From: Mariniflexile gromovii
GTDB taxonomy: Bacteria; Bacteroidota; Bacteroidia; Flavobacteriales; Flavobacteriaceae
Assembly (NCBI RefSeq): GCF_017814435.1
Contig: NZ_JAGJCB010000014.1
Location: forward strand, 36,783 to 100,782
Direction: 5' to 3'
DNA length: 64,000 bases
In this document: positions 1 to 7,261 of the stretch, piece after piece
How the letters are laid out: every line of letters starts with the position of its first letter
How positions within the stretch are numbered: the stretch's first letter is position 1
Notes under the pieces: model-generated
Database searches by the model: none
The model's input: the letters and a program-made list of their open reading frames with translations, nothing else
Told to the model about the DNA's origin: nothing
Translations under genes and position numbers: made by a program

Positions 1-817
1 GTAACGCCAACACCAACGTATTTTTTATGGTACCCGCCACACTTCTGGACAACATGGAGTAAGGCGTTCTATCTTGCCCATAACTACGAATGGCCTCTTC
101 AATACCCGGGATACGTCTATCCAAAAGCGGTCCCAATGCTTCTGGAGTAACATCGCGTGCCGAAAGCCCCGTACCTCCTGTGTAGATTATTAAATCCACT
201 CCTTGTTCTTGATACTGCTTTGCTTTGTTTTGAATCACTTCCAATACATCCGGAATTATTTCATATGCTTCCGTTTGAACACCACATATTTTTAGCTTTT
301 CAATAATAGCTTTTCCTGCTTTATCTTCTTTATGTCCACCCGAAATAGTATCAGAACACACAATAACCGCAGCGGTAATATCTGTTCTAAATCGGTTTTT
401 AAAATCGGACTTCCCTCCTTTTTTGTTCAGCAGTTTTATATGATGGATCTCAATACCTTTATCAATGGGTTTTAGCATATCGTACATATTTAGCGCCACA
501 ACACTGGCACCATGCATTGCTTCCACCTCTACCCCTGTTTTATAAATGGTTTTAACCGTGAATAGAACAGTGATTTCCAAACCGTTTATTTCGTAGGCTA
601 CACCCGTATATTCTATAGGCAACGGGTGGCAATCGGGTAAAATATCGGGTGTTCGTTTTACGCCTAATAAACCTGCCGCTTTACTCATAGCAAATACATT
701 TCCTTTAGGAACAGTATCGTTTTGAATTGCTTCAATGGTTTCGGGTTTACTCACTTTTACAATGGCTTGGGCTACTGCGGTGCGCAATGTGGTGTTTTTA
801 TGTGTGATATCGACCAT
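1..817 (-). CDS. moaCB: Bifunctional molybdenum cofactor biosynthesis protein MoaC/MoaB (3' end outside window)
   Basis: Partial gene; 272 codons are visible from the ATG at 817 and the frame is still open at the window edge. Residues 1-140 are MoaC (cyclic pyranopterin monophosphate synthase), with the [16 protein letters not shown] segment near 99-114, a DKG at 119-121 and KKGGKSDF near 132-139. From about residue 146 a MoaB/MogA-type domain starts ([11 protein letters not shown]), with the TGGTG molybdopterin-binding loop at 213-217 and DVTPEA after it. MoaC makes the pterin ring system. MoaB/Mog-type domains adenylylate molybdopterin before metal insertion, although some MoaB proteins lack this activity. 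It is the last visible gene of the minus-strand Mo cofactor operon, 26 bp after the four-helix-bundle gene. The domain order is clear; how the protein ends is not visible. Confidence 0.93.
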   Translation of the reverse strand, partial: MVDITHKNTTLRTAVAQAIVKVSKPETIEAIQNDTVPKGNVFAMSKAAGLLGVKRTPDILPDCHPLPIEYTGVAYEINGLEITVLFTVKTIYKTGVEVEAMHGASVVALNMYDMLKPIDKGIEIHHIKLLNKKGGKSDFKNRFRTDITAAVIVCSDTISGGHKEDKAGKAIIEKLKICGVQTEAYEIIPDVLEVIQNKAKQYQEQGVDLIIYTGGTGLSARDVTPEALGPLLDRRIPGIEEAIRSYGQDRTPYSMLSRSVAGTIKNTLVLAL

Positions 818-843
818 TTTTTTGATTTATTATTGTTTAATTA

Positions 844-1197
844 TTATTGATTATTAGAAATCGCGGTTTTTCTTGATGCTATGAAAACAGAAGTTAATTC
901 GCGTGATTCTTTTAACAAACAATCTATTTCTTCTTTAGAAATTAAGTTTTCATCTAAAGCAAATTCTATCCAAAAATTAGACTCGTCTACTTCTTCTATA
1001 ACAATACTAATTTTTGCAATAAAACTTGGTTTAGATTGCGCAATACATGTTGCTCTGTAATTTGCTGCTACTGAAGTTGAACACCTAATCAATTGTCCTT
1101 TAATATGATTAGCCAAATATGTATTTGGAAAGGATTGCGTTAATTTAACACAGTTGTGGGCAAACACTTTAGTCCTTATTTTTAATTGCTCTTTCAT
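844..1197 (-). CDS. Four-helix-bundle protein (23S rRNA IVP family)
   Basis: 117 residues, all predicted helical, matching the four-helix-bundle family first known from proteins encoded in 23S rRNA intervening sequences. The recognisable parts are an N-terminal LTQSFPNTYLANHIKGQL segment, then IRCSTSVAANYR, a middle KISIVIEEVDESNFWIEFAL, and a C-terminal ELTSVFIASRKT helix. No enzymatic role is established for the family, which appears scattered through Bacteroidota genomes next to unrelated genes. Here it sits between moaE (36 bp) and moaCB (26 bp), so it must be co-transcribed with the Mo cofactor genes. That may be chance insertion rather than a role in the pathway. There is no signal peptide. 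Confidence 0.85.
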   Translation of the reverse strand: MKEQLKIRTKVFAHNCVKLTQSFPNTYLANHIKGQLIRCSTSVAANYRATCIAQSKPSFIAKISIVIEEVDESNFWIEFALDENLISKEEIDCLLKESRELTSVFIASRKTAISNNQ

Positions 1198-1233
1198 GGT
1201 AGGTTTTAATAATAAATAATCAATAAAAAATAT

Positions 1234-1677
1234 TCAATTGTTAACTTTCCATTGATGTGTATCGTCTTCAAAAATCTCCTTCCCAAAAACGGGCACATGC
1301 GCTTTTATTTCTTCTACAATATATTCTAGAGCTTCAAAAACCACCTTTCTTCTAGGTGAAGACACAAACACGAAAAGACAAATTTCGCCTGCTTTCACCA
1401 TACCTAAACTGTGGTAAATGTGCATGCAAGTGAGATTAAACTTTTCAAAAGCTGCTTCACGAATCTCGTGGAATTTTTGGTTTGCCATATCTTCATAGGC
1501 AGTATATTCAATAGCTGAAACGGTTTTTCCATCAATAACATCGGCTCTTACCTGGCCTAAAAATATATTATGGGCACCAATGCTGGTTTTAGTTTGGTGT
1601 TTTGCGATGGACTCCCCTATAAATTCTGAAGAAATCGCTCCTTGTTTAAATACGCTTTTTACCTTTTTATCTGTCAT
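1234..1677 (-). CDS. moaE: Molybdopterin synthase catalytic subunit MoaE
   Basis: 147 residues, normal for MoaE. The protein transfers sulfur from thiocarboxylated MoaD to cyclic pyranopterin monophosphate to give the molybdopterin dithiolene. Diagnostic stretches are GAHNIFLGQVRAD (residues about 34-46), AIEYTAYEDMA (about 55-65), the HIYHSLGMVKAGEICLFVFVSSPRR core (about 86-110) and the C-terminal KAHVPVFGKEIF with the catalytic-loop lysine. ATG start at 1677. It is separated from the upstream MoeB-like gene by 64 bp that contain a palindromic repeat, so the two may be transcriptionally attenuated from each other. The partner MoaD is encoded two genes upstream. Confidence 0.95.
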   Translation of the reverse strand: MTDKKVKSVFKQGAISSEFIGESIAKHQTKTSIGAHNIFLGQVRADVIDGKTVSAIEYTAYEDMANQKFHEIREAAFEKFNLTCMHIYHSLGMVKAGEICLFVFVSSPRRKVVFEALEYIVEEIKAHVPVFGKEIFEDDTHQWKVNN

Positions 1678-1694
1678 GATTTATATTCTTTTGA

Positions 1695-1769
1695 GACCTA
1701 CAAGGTTTTTGAAACCTTGCAGGTCAAGTTCATTTATGCTGTTAATTCTGCGAGGTTTTCAAAACCTCG
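1695..1769. repeat. Two related palindromic repeats between moeB-like gene and moaE
   Basis: Two hairpin-forming units of the same kind lie side by side. Unit 1 (1695-1725) pairs GACCTACAAGGTTT with AAACCTTGCAGGTC. Unit 2 (1751-1769) pairs CGAGGTTTT with AAAACCTCG and is flanked by a similar GTAGG. Unit 2 lies inside the last codons of the upstream MoeB-like gene, so the repeat supplies part of that protein's C terminus (VLKTS). The pattern resembles short interspersed palindromic repeats common in flavobacterial intergenic DNA; this assignment is inference. Confidence 0.6.
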
Positions 1770-2830
1770 TAGGCATCAATTATTTGTTCAACGCCTTCTT
1801 TCAAACTATAACAGTTTTTAATGTTTGCTTTATTTAAAATAGAAACGGCTTGCTTGCTTCGAATACCCGATTGACAAAAAACCACTTTTTGCTTTTCAGT
1901 ATCTATTTTATTTATTGAATTTTCAAGTTCACTTAAAGGAATTGAGGTGATATGGATGCTTTCAATTTTTGGAAGTTCATGCAATTCCCGAACATCTATA
2001 AACTGCATGTTTTCAAACGTTGAAATGTCTTTGATAGAAATTTCAGAAGTTATAAAATCACAATTTTCTATTAATTGTTTTTTATGAAAATCACTTTGTT
2101 CCTTTAAAACTTTAGCTATTTCTGTTTCAGACTTATTGATTCTTAAAATAAACGTTTGGGAATTTAATGCGTTATAGCAAAGCAATTTTCCGCTTAAAAC
2201 ATTACCAATACCTAAGATGATTTTCAGCACTTCGTTGGCTTGCATACTCCCAACAATTCCCGGTAAAACACCTAAAACGCCCATTTCGGAGCAATTAGGA
2301 ACTGCATCTTTTTTTGGCGAATTTGGAAACAAGCACCTGTAACTCGGTCCGTTTTCATAATTAAACACAGATACTTGACCTTCAAACTTATAAATAGCCG
2401 CAAACACCAAAGGCTTGTTGGTTATGATGCAGGCATCGTTCACCAAATAACGCGTTTCAAAATTATCAGAACCATCCACGATGATATCAAATTGCTTGAA
2501 TAAATCGATAGCGTTTTGATAGGTTAATTTTTCTGGATAGGCTATAATGGATATCTCATCATTCAAATCTTCCAATCGTTTTTTTGCTGCTTCTGCTTTA
2601 TTTTGCCCTAAACAAGAAGTTCCGAATAATACCTGACGCTGTAAGTTAGATGTTTCAACCACATCAAAATCTATAATGCCCAAAGTACCAATACCTGCTG
2701 CCGCTAAATATTGCAGCACAGGACACCCAAGTCCGCCAGCACCAACCACTAAAACTTTAGCGTTCAATAGCTTCTCTTGACCTGTTTGACCAATTTCTGA
2801 AAGGATGATATGTCTGTTGTATCTGTTCAT
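1742..2830 (-). CDS. moeB: MoeB/ThiF/HesA-family adenylyltransferase with C-terminal rhodanese domain
   Basis: 362 residues. Residues 1-240 form the ThiF/MoeB fold: the nucleotide-binding GAGGLGC (about 31-37), then IDFDVVETSNLQRQ, the D-G-S-DNFETRY loop, and NCSEMGVLGVLPG around the usual thioester cysteine. Residues about 275-355 are a rhodanese domain with the active loop CQSGIRS. The enzyme should adenylylate the MoaD C-terminal glycine and supply sulfur for thiocarboxylation. Most MoeB proteins bind structural zinc with two CxxC pairs; here the first is reduced to SYRC and the second is missing. The final codons come from a palindromic repeat. It sits between moaD and moaE, which makes the MoaD-activating role most likely. 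A thiamine (ThiF) role is the alternative. Confidence 0.92.
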   Translation of the reverse strand: MNRYNRHIILSEIGQTGQEKLLNAKVLVVGAGGLGCPVLQYLAAAGIGTLGIIDFDVVETSNLQRQVLFGTSCLGQNKAEAAKKRLEDLNDEISIIAYPEKLTYQNAIDLFKQFDIIVDGSDNFETRYLVNDACIITNKPLVFAAIYKFEGQVSVFNYENGPSYRCLFPNSPKKDAVPNCSEMGVLGVLPGIVGSMQANEVLKIILGIGNVLSGKLLCYNALNSQTFILRINKSETEIAKVLKEQSDFHKKQLIENCDFITSEISIKDISTFENMQFIDVRELHELPKIESIHITSIPLSELENSINKIDTEKQKVVFCQSGIRSKQAVSILNKANIKNCYSLKEGVEQIIDAYEVLKTSQN

Positions 2831-2894
2831 TTTAGTTGATTTGTTTATTCGTTGAATCGTTTAAACAATTAAACGACTCACCTTTAAACATAAA

Positions 2895-3128
2895 TTACCC
2901 CCCCGCAAAAGGAGGCAATAATGCGATTTCACCTCCTGTAACTCCAGTTTCCAAGGATACCAATTCTTGGTTTTGAGCAACCTGAAACCCCTTATTTTTT
3001 AATTCAGGGTATTTGGAGTGTAATATTTTTAAAAAATCAGAAATAAAATTTCCTGAAAAATCAATGATTTCCTCTTCACATTGTGTTGTTTCTGCTATCA
3101 TTCCGAAATATTTTACAGTAATTTTCAT
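2895..3128 (-). CDS. moaD: Molybdopterin synthase sulfur carrier subunit MoaD
   Basis: 77 residues when started at the ATG at 3128 (MKITVKYFGM). A longer reading that begins at 3179 adds 17 residues overlapping mobA and not expected in the family. It is a beta-grasp, ubiquitin-like protein ending in the obligatory Gly-Gly (PPFAGG), whose terminal glycine is thiocarboxylated and then donates sulfur in the MoaE complex. The start codon overlaps the mobA stop codon by four bases (ATGA at 3125-3128), a sign of translational coupling. The MoeB-like activating enzyme follows 64 bp downstream. Confidence 0.93.
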   Translation of the reverse strand: MKITVKYFGMIAETTQCEEEIIDFSGNFISDFLKILHSKYPELKNKGFQVAQNQELVSLETGVTGGEIALLPPFAGG

Positions 3129-3697
3129 TTTAAAATATCGTTTAATTGTTCTGGGGTATTGATATTTTTTGTGAAGCATGCCTCTTCATGATCCAATACC
3201 ACATTTTTTACTTTACATTGATTGACTGCATTTTGCAATCTTCGTTCACCAGCATTTAAAAGTTGTAAAAAAACATATGCACATGACTTTTTATAAAGGG
3301 CTATGAGAGGCATGTTTCTATGTTGGCTTTCAATTTGAATAACCTCAGCTTCATCATCAATGGCGTCAATCAGTTTTTTTAAAATATCCGTTTTAATCAA
3401 AGGAATGTCACAACTCAACACTAAATTATAAGCTGTTGAAGACTGCTTCAATCCCGAATAAATTCCAGCCAATGGACCTGCATTTTCAACAATATCTTCA
3501 ATACGTTCTTGCCCAAAAACATCATACTCTTCATTATTGGAAACAATCATTATTCTTGAAACTAAGGGCTTCAATGCTTCTATACTATGTTGAACGAACG
3601 GTTTTCCATCATACAACAAAAAACCCTTATCTTTCCCCATACGCGAACTATTTCCACCAGAAAGAATAATACCTGTTATGTGTTTTTTGTCCATCAT
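3125..3697 (-). CDS. mobA: Molybdenum cofactor guanylyltransferase MobA
   Basis: 190 residues, the usual MobA length. It has the N-terminal nucleotidyltransferase signature GIILSGGNSSRMGKDKGFL (about residues 9-27), where the lysine contacts GTP, and the metal-binding LSCDIPL segment near residue 95. MobA attaches GMP to Mo-molybdopterin to make the guanine dinucleotide form used by DMSO-reductase-family enzymes such as assimilatory nitrate reductase. That fits the nitrate uptake operon next door. The start at 3697 lies only 1 bp beyond the end of the TauE-type gene. The stop overlaps moaD. Confidence 0.94.
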   Translation of the reverse strand: MMDKKHITGIILSGGNSSRMGKDKGFLLYDGKPFVQHSIEALKPLVSRIMIVSNNEEYDVFGQERIEDIVENAGPLAGIYSGLKQSSTAYNLVLSCDIPLIKTDILKKLIDAIDDEAEVIQIESQHRNMPLIALYKKSCAYVFLQLLNAGERRLQNAVNQCKVKNVVLDHEEACFTKNINTPEQLNDILK

Positions 3698-3698
3698 T

Positions 3699-4439
3699 TT
3701 ATGTGAAAAATAATTTTACGCACGCAATTAAAAGCACAAAAGCTAAGATGTATCGCAAACTTTGATTGTTTATCTTTTTACTTCCAAAATAGCCTCCTAA
3801 AACACCTCCAATTAAGGCAATAGCTATTAATAAAAAAGATTCCTTTTCTATAGATATACCAATACTTAATTGACCTATTAATCCTGAAGCCGAATTCACC
3901 CAAATAAATAGTGCTGAGACAGCAGCAGCTTCTTTCATCTTTCCCCAATGAAATAATAAAATGAGAGGTGTTAATATAATACCTCCACCAATTCCTATGA
4001 GACCAGAGAAAAAACCAATGATACCGCCTATGGTAAGTCCTTGCCATAGTTTAATTTGTCTAATATTTTCACTCTCTTTACCAAATATATTTAACATTTT
4101 TAGTATTGCGAAAACCAGAAGGATTGCTAGTATTTTTTTATATAAAGATGCATCTAAATTAAAGCGACCACCTAATAACGATAGAGGTATCGAAGTAAGA
4201 GCAAACGATAAAAACAACTTTTTGTTAAAATATCCTTCTTTGTAATAAAAGTAAAATGAAATACCTGCAACAAATAAATTAAGCACTAAAGCTGTGGGTT
4301 TCATGGTTTCGGGCGCAAATGAAAACAAAGCCATTAATGCCAGATAACCACTGGCGCCACCATGACCAACGCTTGCGTAAAGAAACGCTACAATGGGGAG
4401 CAGTATTAAAAAAAGGGCTATACTTTGGGTTTCAAGCAT
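3699..4439 (-). CDS. TSUP (TauE/SafE) family membrane permease in the Mo cofactor operon
   Basis: 246 residues, about eight transmembrane segments in two repeated halves. The characteristic glycine-rich motifs are YASVGHGGASGYLA in the first half and GFFSGLIGIGGGIILTPLIL in the second. TSUP proteins move sulfite, sulfonates or other small anions, and the substrate of this one cannot be read from sequence. It lies inside the operon, 38 bp from modE and 1 bp from mobA, and the window contains no modABC molybdate importer. An anion-uptake or sulfur-related role in cofactor synthesis is therefore thinkable, but unproven. Confidence 0.88.
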   Translation of the reverse strand: MLETQSIALFLILLPIVAFLYASVGHGGASGYLALMALFSFAPETMKPTALVLNLFVAGISFYFYYKEGYFNKKLFLSFALTSIPLSLLGGRFNLDASLYKKILAILLVFAILKMLNIFGKESENIRQIKLWQGLTIGGIIGFFSGLIGIGGGIILTPLILLFHWGKMKEAAAVSALFIWVNSASGLIGQLSIGISIEKESFLLIAIALIGGVLGGYFGSKKINNQSLRYILAFVLLIACVKLFFT

Positions 4440-4477
4440 TTTAATATTGATTATTTTTTAATGATTATGGCTACCAG

Positions 4478-4816
4478 CTACAAATCTTCAATTTTCCCTA
4501 ATTGCTGATCTAAAAACTCCCAACAATTTTGATTAATTTCATCAAAAACCAGAATTAAGGCTTTGCCATATTCGGTTAATTCTGCGCCTCCGCCTCCTTT
4601 ACCTCCCGTTGAATTTATAGTCACCGGTTTTTTTGCCGATTTGTTTACAGAGTCTATTAAATTCCAAGCTTTTTTATAAGATAGATTTAAGGTTTTAGCT
4701 GCTTTAGACAACGAACCTGTTTCGTCTATGGCTTTCAATAATTGTACGCGTCCTTCACCTAAAAGCACGTGTTCGTTACATTCAATCCATATTCTGCTTT
4801 TAATTTTATAACTCAT
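4478..4816 (-). CDS. modE: ModE-type winged-helix transcriptional regulator lacking molbindin domains
   Basis: 112 residues containing only the ModE N-terminal DNA-binding part: GEGRVQLLKAIDETGSLSKAAK (about residues 21-42), the recognition region LSYKKAWNLIDSVN, and the wing GGKGGGGAELTEYG. Enterobacterial ModE has two further TOBE/molbindin domains that bind molybdate; these are absent, so the molybdate signal must come from elsewhere or be sensed differently. It sits 10 bp after moeA in the same operon. The moeA promoter carries a palindrome that resembles the known ModE operator (6014-6041), so autoregulation is likely. Confidence 0.9.
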   Translation of the reverse strand: MSYKIKSRIWIECNEHVLLGEGRVQLLKAIDETGSLSKAAKTLNLSYKKAWNLIDSVNKSAKKPVTINSTGGKGGGGAELTEYGKALILVFDEINQNCWEFLDQQLGKIEDL

Positions 4817-4826
4817 AACTTTCTAT

Positions 4827-6008
4827 TTAAACGGGCAGCAAAATAACTTCTACCGAATCTCCCTTTTCAATGGTTTCAATAGCTTCAGCCACAAACACCA
4901 ATGCGTTTGATATAGCAAATGTTTGTTGCATGGCAGAACTTTGTCCTTCTAAAATTTCAACTTGATCATCGCTATAAATGGCTTTTAAAAATTGTGGTCT
5001 GTCACCATTCTTTTTAAAATTTGAAATTGATTTAGCTTGTACACGTGGCAACCCAACAACCTCATTATCCATCATTTTTTGCAATGCCACATATACATAC
5101 ACATAAAAACAAGTTAAAGCAGCAGCAGGATTTCCGGGTAACGCAAATATGGATGTGTTATTTTTTGTTCCGAAGAATAAAGGCTTACCTGGTTTTTGTT
5201 TCACTTTATAAAAATGTTCGGTCACCCCCAGTTCGTTCAGTGCTTTTCCAACAAAATCGTAATCGCCCACCGAAATACCACCGGTAATTATCACTAAATC
5301 GGTTTCATCAATAACGGTCTTCAGTTTTGAAAGAGTTTCACTATAATCATCTTCCACTTTATGTATGGTAACATCGTAAAACTTCAAACTATAAAGCGCA
5401 CTTAAAAGCATTTTTGAATTGCTCTCGTATATTTTTCCGAAAGTCAAATCGCTACCAGCATCCACCAACTCATTACCCGTAGTAATTAAAGCAATAGTTG
5501 GCTTTTTAAAAACATTGACTTTTGAAATACCCAACGAACTTAAATATCCAATTGCCGCTGGCGTTAACTTAGTATTTTTGGACAAAGCCAATGCGCCCTT
5601 TTTTACTTGCTCGCCTAAAGGACGAATGTTTGTATCAACTGCAATCTGGTGTTGCACCGTGATAAAACTTCCATCTACAGCTACTTTTTCCTGCATCATA
5701 ACCGCATTGGCCGTATCAGGAACGGGAGCACCTGTAAAAATACGTACCGCTTCTCCATTCTTCAATACAGGCTGGTGGGCATCTCCTGCCTTTACTTCAC
5801 CTATTAAATTATAAGTTAAACCTTCATGCAAGCATAACGCATAACCATCCATAGCCGATTGCCTAAAGGGCGGCATGTTAATATCTGAAAAAACATCCTC
5901 AAAAAGCTTGTAACCTCCTGCTTTTTCAACGGATTTAAAGATGCTTTTTAAAAGTGGTTTACTTTGTTTTTCAACAAGTTGAATGGCTTCATTAACAGAA
6001 ATCATCAT
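4827..6008 (-). CDS. moeA: Molybdopterin molybdenumtransferase MoeA
   Basis: 393 residues, standard MoeA length. It inserts molybdate into adenylylated molybdopterin. Visible features are the N-terminal FSDINMPPFRQSAMDGYAL motif (about 40-58), GEAVRIFTGAPVPDTANAV (about 84-102), the MogA-like core TGNELV and ITGGISVGDYDFV (near 242-254), and ALPGNPAAAL near 293. It is the first gene of the minus-strand Mo cofactor operon; a promoter and ModE-like operator lie just upstream. ATG at 6008, directly preceded by a second in-frame ATG possibility (MM). Confidence 0.95.
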   Translation of the reverse strand: MMISVNEAIQLVEKQSKPLLKSIFKSVEKAGGYKLFEDVFSDINMPPFRQSAMDGYALCLHEGLTYNLIGEVKAGDAHQPVLKNGEAVRIFTGAPVPDTANAVMMQEKVAVDGSFITVQHQIAVDTNIRPLGEQVKKGALALSKNTKLTPAAIGYLSSLGISKVNVFKKPTIALITTGNELVDAGSDLTFGKIYESNSKMLLSALYSLKFYDVTIHKVEDDYSETLSKLKTVIDETDLVIITGGISVGDYDFVGKALNELGVTEHFYKVKQKPGKPLFFGTKNNTSIFALPGNPAAALTCFYVYVYVALQKMMDNEVVGLPRVQAKSISNFKKNGDRPQFLKAIYSDDQVEILEGQSSAMQQTFAISNALVFVAEAIETIEKGDSVEVILLPV

Positions 6009-6013
6009 AGAAT

Positions 6014-6041
6014 ATCGTTATATCTTTACAAATATAACGAT
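6014..6041 (-). promoter_or_regulatory. ModE-like operator overlapping the moeA -7 box
   Basis: A perfect 10-bp inverted repeat, ATCGTTATAT-N8-ATATAACGAT, starts 6 bp upstream of the moeA start codon. It matches the ModE operator consensus as I remember it from proteobacteria (ATCG-TATATA-N6-TATATAACGAT). The minus-strand TATATTTG at 6029-6036, a Bacteroidota -7 box, overlaps the right half, so bound regulator would block RNA polymerase. A modE-like gene is in the controlled operon. Confidence 0.8.
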
Positions 6042-6185
6042 TTGATTTTTACTCCAATTCTATTCTATCTAGAATTATAAATAAATACGTAGAATACAAA
6101 ATATCGAATATATTATTAAACACTCCACAACATACCCTTAAATATTTTATAGATGTTACAAAAATACGTATTTACTATTTAAAAT

Positions 6186-6201
6186 TAAGTATTAATACGT
6201 A
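6186..6201. promoter_or_regulatory. 16-bp palindromic operator upstream of the FNR-like regulator
   Basis: TAAGTATTAATACGTA is an inverted repeat with one mismatch and shares its first 13 bases with the operator before the nitrate transporter (7227-7242). A plus-strand -7 box TATATTTG (6200-6207) abuts it. A shorter related palindrome, AAATACGTATTT, lies at 6162-6173 and an AAATACGTA half site near 6083. The arrangement suggests autoregulation by the following gene. Confidence 0.65.
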
Positions 6202-6204
6202 TAT

Positions 6205-7005
6205 TTGGAGCAAATCAAATTTTACACCGATTTAAAACAACTTATTTTGCAAACTAGAACCATACATACTCCTACCACCATCATAAGAAAACGCGTTATA
6301 GATAACACATCCTGTTTTTCTTGTGAAAATAGCAGTTGCCTAATTAAGAAAAACCTATTAGCGTTTGACGGTTCTAAACTAATTACCGAAAAAAACAATC
6401 TTAGATGTAAAAAAGGGCAACAATTCATCATGGAAGGTGCACCTGTGAACGGGCTGTTTTTTGTTTTAAAAGGAAAAGTAAAAGTTTTTAGAACAGGTAT
6501 AAATGGCAGGGAACAAATTGTTAGGTTTGCTAAAGAAGGTGAAATTATCGGGCATCGTGGTTTTGGTACCGAAGAACACTACTCCATTGGCGCCATTGCT
6601 TTAGAAGACACCCGATTGTGCTATTTTTCTAAACAAAATTTACAAGAGGCTTTATTGAGCAATCCGAGATTTGCATACGATTTCATGCTCTTTTATGCCA
6701 ACGAACTTAACAGAAGTGAATCAAAAGTAAAAACCATTTCCCAAATGACCGTTAGAGAACGGGTTATTGACACCTTATTGTATATACACAGAAAATTTGG
6801 TGATATTAAAGGTTTTTTGAACCTACCTTTAAGCCGAAAAGAATATGCCGATTATGCCGGCACAACCGAAGAACAGGTAATACGTATTTTTTCAACTTTA
6901 AAAAGAGAAAAACTTATTACAGCCAATGGCCGAAGAATTGCTATTGTAGATGTTCAAGTTCTTAAAAACGAAATTAGCGAGCATCATTTTTATCTAGACA
7001 GCTAA
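6205..7005 (+). CDS. FNR-like Crp/Fnr-family regulator of nitrate uptake
   Basis: 266 residues as read from TTG 6205. An N-terminal cysteine cluster (CFSCENSSC, C-x2-C-x4-C, near residues 38-46) is followed by a fourth cysteine (LRCKKGQ), then the cyclic-nucleotide-type barrel (GAPVNGLFFVLKGKVKVFR) and a C-terminal winged helix with the recognition segment GTTEEQVIRIFSTLKRE. The cysteine spacing and position resemble the Fe-S cluster region of FNR, so an oxygen- or NO-sensing cluster is possible. The start is doubtful: TTG 6205 is inside the -7 box, so a downstream start such as TTG 6247 is more plausible. No in-frame ATG occurs before 6430. It lies divergent from the Mo cofactor operon and ahead of the nitrate importer. 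Confidence 0.85.
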   Translation: MEQIKFYTDLKQLILQTRTIHTPTTIIRKRVIDNTSCFSCENSSCLIKKNLLAFDGSKLITEKNNLRCKKGQQFIMEGAPVNGLFFVLKGKVKVFRTGINGREQIVRFAKEGEIIGHRGFGTEEHYSIGAIALEDTRLCYFSKQNLQEALLSNPRFAYDFMLFYANELNRSESKVKTISQMTVRERVIDTLLYIHRKFGDIKGFLNLPLSRKEYADYAGTTEEQVIRIFSTLKREKLITANGRRIAIVDVQVLKNEISEHHFYLDS

Positions 7006-7051
7006 TTTTTCTTTCATTTTCATACCCTTCTACAATTAAATCCTTGTGTTT

Positions 7052-7067
7052 TACGTACTAATACGTA
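7052..7067. promoter_or_regulatory. Further copy of the 16-bp TAMGTATT-type palindrome
   Basis: TACGTACTAATACGTA is a one-mismatch inverted repeat with the same half-site AATACGTA as the operators at 6186 and 7227. It lies 47 bp after the regulator stop and ahead of its terminator. It could be a second upstream site for the nitrate transporter promoter. Confidence 0.5.
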
Positions 7068-7122
7068 TTACTTACCAGGATATTTCACGACACTAAACTA
7101 CTTATTTCCAATAAATTATATT

Positions 7123-7149
7123 AAAAACCTGTTATTTAGCAGGTTTTTA
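7123..7149 (+). terminator. Rho-independent terminator after the FNR-like regulator
   Basis: Stem AAAAACCTG / CAGGTTTTT with an 8-nt loop and a T-rich right arm, located between the regulator stop and the nitrate transporter promoter. Confidence 0.7.
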
Positions 7150-7226
7150 CATGTTTAAAAAAGAGGTCTTCACATGTTGTTTATCATAAAATAGAAAGAT
7201 TACTACTTATATATTTGCCTTGTAAT

Positions 7227-7242
7227 TAAGTATTAATACTTA
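7227..7242. promoter_or_regulatory. Perfect 16-bp palindrome before the nitrate ABC transporter
   Basis: TAAGTATTAATACTTA is a perfect inverted repeat 19 bp before the nrtA start. A TATATTTG -7 box lies just upstream (7210-7217), so the operator would overlap the start of transcription from that box. The same sequence family occurs before the FNR-like regulator gene. Confidence 0.7.
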
Positions 7243-7261
7243 TTAAATAAAATCAAGCAAT

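Noticed and set aside
3129..3179. N-terminal extension of MoaD
   Set aside because: It overlaps mobA by 51 bp and lacks similarity to the family. The ATG at 3128 forms a typical ATGA coupling with the mobA stop.
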